Shown: piece after piece, positions 6,593 through 10,460 of the stretch | How positions within the stretch are numbered: the stretch's first letter is position 1 | How the letters are laid out: the number at the start of each line of letters is the position of its first letter | Origin: an uncultured Faecalibacterium sp. | Lineage (GTDB): Bacteria; Bacillota; Clostridia; Oscillospirales; Ruminococcaceae | NCBI GenBank assembly: GCA_937917475.1 | Contig: CALDNF010000179.1 | Location: 1-10,460, forward strand | DNA length: 10,460 nucleotides | Reading direction: 5' to 3' | Notes under the pieces: model-generated | What the model was told of the DNA's origin: nothing | Database searches by the model: none | The model's input: the letters and a program-made list of their open reading frames with translations, nothing else | Program-made: the position numbers and the translations under genes

Positions 6593-6598
6593 CCTCCT
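6593..6598 (-). promoter_or_regulatory. Perfect Shine-Dalgarno site of yebC
   Basis: AGGAGG on the - strand, nine bases before the ATG. It decides the start at 6583 over a frame that stays open to 6664. Confidence 0.9.
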
Positions 6599-6621
6599 AA
6601 ATTTTATCGAAATCTCCGCCT

Positions 6622-6648
6622 GCGGGCAGACGGGCTGTGGTCGCCCGC
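6622..6648 (-). other. GC-rich hairpin in the yebC leader
   Basis: GCGGGC (6622-6627) pairs with GCCCGC (6643-6648) around a 15-base loop. An alternative partner CGGGC (6631-6635) can pair with the same right arm, giving two exclusive stems. It lies in the roughly 89-base leader between the yebC promoter and its SD. No known riboswitch is recognised. Confidence 0.4.
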
Positions 6649-6678
6649 TTGTGGCAGCACACAAAATCTAACTGTAAT

Positions 6679-6707
6679 ATTGTATCACAATCCCCTCGTG
6701 CGTTCAA
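6679..6707 (-). promoter_or_regulatory. Sigma-A type promoter of yebC
   Basis: On the - strand, TTGAAC (6702-6707), a 17-base spacer and TACAAT (6679-6684) with a TGn extension before the -10 box. Start point near 6672. Confidence 0.78.
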
Positions 6708-6715
6708 GTCTTATC

Positions 6716-6750
6716 CGGCAGATTTGGGACACAAATCCCAAAAAATGCCG
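6716..6750. other. Two-part hairpin between rsmF-like gene and yebC promoter
   Basis: An outer 5-base stem (CGGCA 6716-6720 with TGCCG 6746-6750) and an inner 7-base stem (TTTGGGA 6723-6729 with TCCCAAA 6736-6742) are separated by a small internal loop. It lies 25 bases after the methyltransferase stop and 8 bases before the yebC -35 box. It has no T tract on the - strand, so it is a weak candidate terminator, or an operator or RNA-stabilising hairpin. Confidence 0.45.
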
Positions 6751-6775
6751 CAAATCAGTCCCATTCCGCCCCGGG

Positions 6776-8323
6776 TCAGAGAAGCCGCAGAGCCTTGGGA
6801 TAGTGATTTTTGACCCGCCCGGCGGACACTTTACCGCCGCCCATAGGCCAGCCGTCCACCGTAACGCAGCACCAGCCGTCCGATGCAGTGGATGCTGCGA
6901 TTTCCCGGCCCGAGAGGTATTCCACCGTGCGGGGATCCTCCAGCGTCAGTTCCTCCCGGTTGGTGCACTGCGCTCCAAAAGCGGTAAAGAGATGGTGTTC
7001 CGGCACAAAGCGGCCTTTCTGAACGCTGCCCACGAACACCCCTGCCCGCAGGACATGAAGGGATGTCTGCGGAAACGCTGCCGGAAGCAGCACGCCGCCC
7101 CCATGGACCACCGCAGGGCGTCCGGCCAGCTGCGGGAAATATCGTTCCGCAAACTCCCGCCATGCCGCAAGGCTCTGAGCGGGAGTGGCTTCCGCAGTCC
7201 CTTCCTTGCCCCGGTCTCGGCCACGCCCGCCCGCAGCGGCTTCCCGGCAGGCCCGACTGTTTTCCCGGCGGGCTGCACGAGGGTCTTCCCGGCCCTTTGC
7301 AGATTTTCCGGTCTTTGCGCCCTGCTTTTTTCCTGTCTCCGCAGCAGCGGCAAGCCAGAGCTGCTCTTCCGGGGGATAGGTTCCGGGTTCCGGCAGGGTG
7401 CGGGGCGTACCGGCCTTGACCAGCCGGGCCATAAAGTGGCCCTCACCGCCCTGACAGGGCCAGACACGGCGGACTTTGGTCACATCCAGCGGCAGACCCC
7501 CGGTGCGGTTGGCCTCGCCCTCGCTGCCAAAGGTGTAATCCACATTGCCCAACGCATCCGCCAATGTGAATTCCGGGTGCTTTGCAAGAAATGCTGCCAC
7601 CTGCCCTTCGTCCTCTTCCGGCGCAAAGGTACAGGTGGAGTAGACCAGCTGTCCGCCCGGTGCCAGCACAGCGGCTGCGCAGTCAAGGATCTCTGCACCC
7701 AAGGCAGCGCACTGCTTGACCAGTGCCTCACTGTGCTGGGCCAGTGCAGCGGGCTCCTTGCGGAACATTCCCTCACCGGAGCAGGGAGCATCCACCAACA
7801 CCCGGTCAAAAAACTCCGGAAGTGCTTCGGCGATGCGGGCCGGAGTCTCATTGAGAACCACCGCATTGGGCACGCCCATCCGTTCCAGATTGCTCTTGAG
7901 GATCTCAGCCCGGGCAGCGACGTATTCATTGCTTACCAGCAAACCCTGCCCGCCCAATGCGGCCGCCAGCTGACTGCTCTTACCGCCGGGGGCTGCGCAG
8001 AGGTCCAGCACCCGCATTCCGGGCTTCACCCCCAGCAGCGGAGCTGCCGAGGATGCCGAAGGTTCCTGCGAATAGAACACGCCGGCATGGTGATACGGAT
8101 GCCGCCCCGGCTTGAACTCCGGCTGCTCCACCACAAAAGCTGCTTTGCAGAAGGGCGAGGGCCGGAGCGGAAAATCAGCCTTTGCGGCAAATTCCTCCGG
8201 AGTCGTCCGGAGAGCCGAAACCGTAACGCCCCGGGCCGCCGTATCCTGCGGTGCGGCGTAAAGCTCTTCATACCGGGAACCCAGCAGACTGCGCTCCCGG
8301 GCCTCAAAATATTCGGTGGACAT
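6776..8323 (-). CDS. rsmF: RsmB/NOP family rRNA cytosine-C5 methyltransferase (RsmF-like)
   Basis: The 515-residue product carries the NOL1/NOP2/Sun methyltransferase core: SAM motif I DLCAAPGGKSSQLA (107-120), motif IV DAPCSGEGMFRK (178-189) with Cys181, and motif VI YSTCTFAPEEDE (228-239) with the catalytic Cys231. These two Cys residues are the pair that attack and release cytosine in m5C RNA enzymes. After the core, residues about 330-382 form a low-complexity Arg/Lys/Ala/Gly linker, followed by a C-terminal RNA-binding region (to 515) with HLFTAFGAQ and NHYPKALRLL, as in RsmF/YebU-type enzymes. Likely substrate is 16S rRNA; the exact base cannot be read from sequence. SD GGGAGG lies nine bases before the ATG. 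It is divergent from the Asn-rich microprotein gene. No good promoter was found; the best candidate (TTGACC-16-TACATT at 8342-8369) would start inside the SD. Confidence 0.9.
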   Translation of the reverse strand: MSTEYFEARERSLLGSRYEELYAAPQDTAARGVTVSALRTTPEEFAAKADFPLRPSPFCKAAFVVEQPEFKPGRHPYHHAGVFYSQEPSASSAAPLLGVKPGMRVLDLCAAPGGKSSQLAAALGGQGLLVSNEYVAARAEILKSNLERMGVPNAVVLNETPARIAEALPEFFDRVLVDAPCSGEGMFRKEPAALAQHSEALVKQCAALGAEILDCAAAVLAPGGQLVYSTCTFAPEEDEGQVAAFLAKHPEFTLADALGNVDYTFGSEGEANRTGGLPLDVTKVRRVWPCQGGEGHFMARLVKAGTPRTLPEPGTYPPEEQLWLAAAAETGKKQGAKTGKSAKGREDPRAARRENSRACREAAAGGRGRDRGKEGTAEATPAQSLAAWREFAERYFPQLAGRPAVVHGGGVLLPAAFPQTSLHVLRAGVFVGSVQKGRFVPEHHLFTAFGAQCTNREELTLEDPRTVEYLSGREIAASTASDGWCCVTVDGWPMGGGKVSAGRVKNHYPKALRLL

Positions 8324-8420
8324 AAGCTCAAACCTCCCATCAATGTATAAAGCCGCTGCATCGGGTCAAACTAGAACTGCGAGGCCAAACCGCCCCGCCA
8401 AAACGGCCAGGTGCCGAACA

Positions 8421-8426
8421 AAGGAG
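8421..8426 (+). promoter_or_regulatory. Shine-Dalgarno site of the Asn-rich microprotein
   Basis: AAGGAG followed by nine bases and ATG at 8436. It decides that the + strand is the coding one here; the overlapping hydrophobic frame on the - strand begins with GTG and has no SD. Confidence 0.75.
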
Positions 8427-8435
8427 ATTGAAACG

Positions 8436-8603
8436 ATGGAACATCGCAGCAGCAATTGCAAGAACCAGACCCGAAACCAGACCGAGAACCGCACGGACAA
8501 CCGCACCCAGAACCGGACCGAGAACAAGGCCCAGAACACCAAGTCCACCAACGAACACAAGCACCCCAACCAGTATACCAAGGGTGCCGATGACGAAGGC
8601 TAA
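8436..8603 (+). CDS. Asn-rich repetitive microprotein, function unknown
   Basis: The 55-residue product is hydrophilic and basic in its repeat part, with Asn at 10, 14, 18, 22, 26, 30 and 34. The unit is N-x-[TA]-x with x mostly Gln, Arg, Lys, Glu or Asp. A single Cys (7) precedes it, and a His/Asn/Pro/Tyr segment and acidic tail (ADDEG) follow. There is no signal peptide or membrane segment. A helix would show a stripe of Asn along one face; a disordered chain is equally possible. From memory, small Asn-rich proteins with similar 4-residue units occur in gut Clostridia without known role. The start is supported by AAGGAG nine bases upstream. I found no convincing promoter in the 112 bases shared with the divergent methyltransferase gene. 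The gene ends before the strong hairpin at 8638-8692. Confidence 0.65.
   Translation: MEHRSSNCKNQTRNQTENRTDNRTQNRTENKAQNTKSTNEHKHPNQYTKGADDEG
8463..8537 (+). repeat. 12-base-period coding repeat
   Basis: Six degenerate 12-base units, each starting with an AAC codon, encode the N-x-[TA]-x tetrapeptides of the microprotein. Third positions vary between units (CGC/CGG, ACC/ACG), so the protein repeat has been kept while the DNA drifted. Confidence 0.8.
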
Positions 8604-8637
8604 CGCCTTCCCTTTTCTCCGCAGCACGACAAGTTAA

Positions 8638-8692
8638 GAAAGCCCGCTGCCTTCCCTGCACTGTTTTCCAGTGCGGAAAGCAGCGGGCTTTC
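8638..8692. terminator. Long bidirectional terminator hairpin
   Basis: A perfect 12-base outer stem (8638-8649 with 8681-8692, GAAAGCCCGCTG type), then shorter inner stems (TTCC with GGAA; GCACTG 8658-8663 with CAGTGC 8669-8674) with small bulges. On the + strand it is followed by GCATTTTATTTT. It separates the convergent microprotein and Mini-RNase III genes, whose stops lie 34 and 5 bases away. Confidence 0.85.
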
Positions 8693-8697
8693 GCATT

Positions 8698-9102
8698 TTA
8701 TTTTGCGTCAGGGTCAAAAGACTGCCACAGCTGTTCAAACAGCTCCTCAATGCGGCTCATCCGGCCATTGAGGTAGAGCCAACCCAGCAGGCACTCAAAG
8801 CCGGTGGAAGCACGATATTCCTCAGGGGAAGCGTGCTTTGCCACGCTGGCCTTGCTGGCATTCCGGCCCCGTTTGAACAGTTCGAACTCTTCCTCTGTGA
8901 AGAGAGGTTCCAACAGCTGTTCCTCCCGGAACTGTGCCCGGGCCGAGACATACTTGACTTTTTCGGCATTGAGCTTTCCGGCAGACAGCCGGTGATGCTC
9001 GGTCAGACGGCGACGCACCAGCAGTTCCAGCACGCTGTCCCCCACAAAAGCCAGTGCCAGCGGGCTCAGCTCCCGGGGGTCGATCTTTTCCGGTTCGGTC
9101 AT
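8698..9102 (-). CDS. mrnC: Mini-ribonuclease III (23S rRNA maturation)
   Basis: The 134-residue product is an RNase III catalytic domain without the double-stranded RNA-binding domain, the normal Mini-III form in Firmicutes, where it trims the ends of 23S rRNA precursor. Motifs: LSPLALAFVGDSVLELLVR (12-30) with catalytic Asp22, FKRGRNA (76-82), and STGFECLLGWLYL (99-111) with the metal-binding Glu103. The start at 9102 has GAGG a few bases upstream; spacing to the ATG is short (about 4). It lies 66 bases after obg on the same strand, so an obg-mrnC operon is likely; both proteins act on the large ribosomal subunit. Confidence 0.94.
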   Translation of the reverse strand: MTEPEKIDPRELSPLALAFVGDSVLELLVRRRLTEHHRLSAGKLNAEKVKYVSARAQFREEQLLEPLFTEEEFELFKRGRNASKASVAKHASPEEYRASTGFECLLGWLYLNGRMSRIEELFEQLWQSFDPDAK

Positions 9103-9131
9103 ACACCCTCACAGTCTTGCATCCGTCCGTC

Positions 9132-9152
9132 AGCTTCCCTCACAGGGGAGCT
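9132..9152. other. Hairpin in the obg-mrnC gap, terminator-like on the opposite strand
   Basis: AGCTTCCC (9132-9139) pairs with GGGGAGCT (9145-9152) around a 5-base loop, with one T-G wobble on the + strand, and is followed by TTTT on the + strand. The genes here run on the - strand, where the stem has one A-C mismatch and no T tract. It may be a degenerate intergenic repeat or attenuate antisense transcription. Confidence 0.5.
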
Positions 9153-9168
9153 TTTGGCTGCTGATGCA

Positions 9169-10452
9169 TTAGAAAATATAATCAAACTGATATTCACCAA
9201 TGAGGATGGTGTCGTTCTCCTCAACGCCTTTATTGACCAGAGCTTCGAGGATGCCGCTCTCCGCCAGCTGACGTTGGAAGTACTGCAGGCTCTCGTAATC
9301 ATCCACATTGCTGCCGTCAAGGATGCGTTCCAGCCAGGGAGCATCCACAGCCCAGACATGCGCTTCCATCCGGCGGATGGTAAAGTCACGGCTTCCGGCC
9401 TTGACTTCCGGCTTCTTGTATTCGGCGGCAAACACCGGCACAGCAGGGATATCTTTGAGCCGGTTGTAGACCAGACCCGGCAGTTCCCGCACGCCCTGCA
9501 TGGTGGCGGCAGAAATGGGCACAAAGGTCAGGCCCTTGCCCTCTACATACTTGCGGAAAGTCTCGATCTGCTCCTCAGTAGCCAGATCGCACTTATTGCC
9601 CACCACGATCTGGGGCCGCTGTGCCAGTTCCGGGCTGAACTTTGTCAGTTCTTCGTTGATCTGCTCAAAATCCTGAATGGGGTCACGGTACTCGCTGCCC
9701 GAAACATCCACAACGTGGAGCAGCAGGCGGCAGCGTTCCACATGGCGGAGGAAGTCATGGCCCAAACCCACGCCCTCGCTGGCACCCTCGATCAGGCCGG
9801 GGATGTCCGCACAGACGAAGCTTGCGCCCTCGCCCACCGATACGACGCCCAGAGTAGGCACCAGCGTGGTGAAGTGGTAATTGGCGATCTTGGGTTTGGC
9901 TGCGCTGATGGTGGAGATAAGGGTGGACTTACCCACATTGGGGAAACCGATCAGACCCACATCGGCGATCAGCTTCAGCTCCAAGGTCACCTGAATGTCT
10001 TCGCCGGGCATACCGGGTTTTGCAAACTTGGGGATCTGCCGGGTGGGGGTTGCAAAATGTGCATTGCCGTATCCACCCCGGCCGCCTTTTGCCACGGTGA
10101 CCGGCTCATGATCGGACAGGTCGGCGATCACAAGGCCGCTCTCAGCGTCCTTGATGACGGTGCCCAGCGGCACTTTGATGACCAGATCCTCAGCATTTTT
10201 GCCGTGGCAGAGGCTGGCCCCGCCCTTGCCGCCCTCGGGGGCGTTGTACTTGCGCTTATAACGGAAATCCATCAGGGTGCTCAGGTGATCGTCCGCCACA
10301 AAGATAATGTCGCCGCCACATCCGCCGTCGCCGCCGTCCGGGCCGCCCGCCGCCACGAATTTTTCACGGTGAAAGCTCACCGCACCATCGCCGCCCTTGC
10401 CCGCATGGAGCCAGATGGTTGCGATATCGATAAAGTTGGTTTGTGCTGCCAT
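9169..10452 (-). CDS. obg: Obg/CgtA GTPase, 50S assembly and stress factor
   Basis: The 427-residue product has all three Obg domains. The Gly-rich Obg fold spans about 5-160 (GKGGDGAVSFHREKF, GGPDGGDGGCGG, GGRGGYGN). The G domain follows: G1 GFPNVGKST 169-177, switch I Thr195/196, G3 DIPG 216-219 and the downstream EGVGLGHDFLRH, G4 NKCD 286-289, G5 SAA 314-316. The C-terminal OCT domain covers about 350-427. Obg binds the 50S subunit late in assembly and links growth to GTP/ppGpp levels; it is usually essential. The ATG at 10452 matches the family start. Only eight bases precede it in the window, so its SD and promoter are outside. In Firmicutes it often follows rplU-rpmA, which I cannot check here. 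mrnC follows on the same strand. Confidence 0.97.
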   Translation of the reverse strand: MAAQTNFIDIATIWLHAGKGGDGAVSFHREKFVAAGGPDGGDGGCGGDIIFVADDHLSTLMDFRYKRKYNAPEGGKGGASLCHGKNAEDLVIKVPLGTVIKDAESGLVIADLSDHEPVTVAKGGRGGYGNAHFATPTRQIPKFAKPGMPGEDIQVTLELKLIADVGLIGFPNVGKSTLISTISAAKPKIANYHFTTLVPTLGVVSVGEGASFVCADIPGLIEGASEGVGLGHDFLRHVERCRLLLHVVDVSGSEYRDPIQDFEQINEELTKFSPELAQRPQIVVGNKCDLATEEQIETFRKYVEGKGLTFVPISAATMQGVRELPGLVYNRLKDIPAVPVFAAEYKKPEVKAGSRDFTIRRMEAHVWAVDAPWLERILDGSNVDDYESLQYFQRQLAESGILEALVNKGVEENDTILIGEYQFDYIF

Positions 10453-10460
10453 ACAGGCCC

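Noticed and set aside
5879..8350. 823-residue + strand open frame antisense to yebC and the methyltransferase
   Set aside because: It mirrors two well-identified - strand genes in GC-rich DNA, has no recognisable domain and no SD. Long antisense frames are common in such DNA.
8342..8369. Promoter TTGACC-16-TACATT for the methyltransferase
   Set aside because: Its start point would fall within the SD at 8333-8338 and the -10 box is weak, so I did not call it.
8340..8627. 95-residue Val/Leu/Gly-rich membrane-like frame on the - strand
   Set aside because: GTG start with no SD. The hydrophobic look is the complement of Asn and Thr codons (AAC to GTT, ACC to GGT) of the + strand microprotein.

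Overview
The window (10,460 bases) is a GC-rich stretch of bacterial chromosome. Purine-rich Shine-Dalgarno sites, sigma-A type promoters and the gene set (DegV, DUF1836, Mini-RNase III, Obg, a Firmicutes-type cardiolipin synthase) point to a Firmicute of the class Clostridia. A Faecalibacterium-like Oscillospiraceae member is my best guess, but no marker gene here proves it. I found no rRNA, tRNA, CRISPR array, transposase or phage gene.

Layout, left to right. (1) 1-796, + strand: the ATP-binding half of an ABC exporter, cut by the window edge, ending at a bidirectional terminator (815-865). (2) 874-4453, - strand: degV, then a cardiolipin synthase, then a lipoprotein with a duplicated domain. 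degV and cls have their own promoters; the lipoprotein gene follows cls by 71 bases and is probably co-transcribed. (3) 4454-4618: a compact divergent promoter region. degV fires left. A DUF1836 regulator-like gene fires right from a promoter that puts the first transcribed base on its ATG, so its mRNA is probably leaderless. (4) 5187-5810: a RelE/ParE-type toxin-antitoxin pair bracketed by two identical 41-base palindromic terminator repeats, which looks like a cassette placed in a former DUF1836-yebC convergent junction. (5) 5846-8323, - strand: yebC, with its own promoter and a perfect SD, and an RsmB/RsmF-type rRNA cytosine methyltransferase. (6) 8436-8603, + strand: a 55-residue Asn-rich microprotein with an Asn at every fourth residue. 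(7) 8698-10452, - strand: obg followed by Mini-RNase III, ending at a strong hairpin shared with the microprotein gene.

The right-hand half is largely about ribosome assembly and translation: Obg on the 50S subunit, Mini-RNase III on 23S rRNA ends, an m5C rRNA methyltransferase and the YebC translation/transcription factor. The left half is about the envelope and lipids: ABC exporter, lipoprotein, cardiolipin synthase and a DegV fatty-acid-binding protein. The most unusual items are the repeat-bracketed toxin-antitoxin cassette, the leaderless DUF1836 arrangement and the Asn-periodic microprotein.
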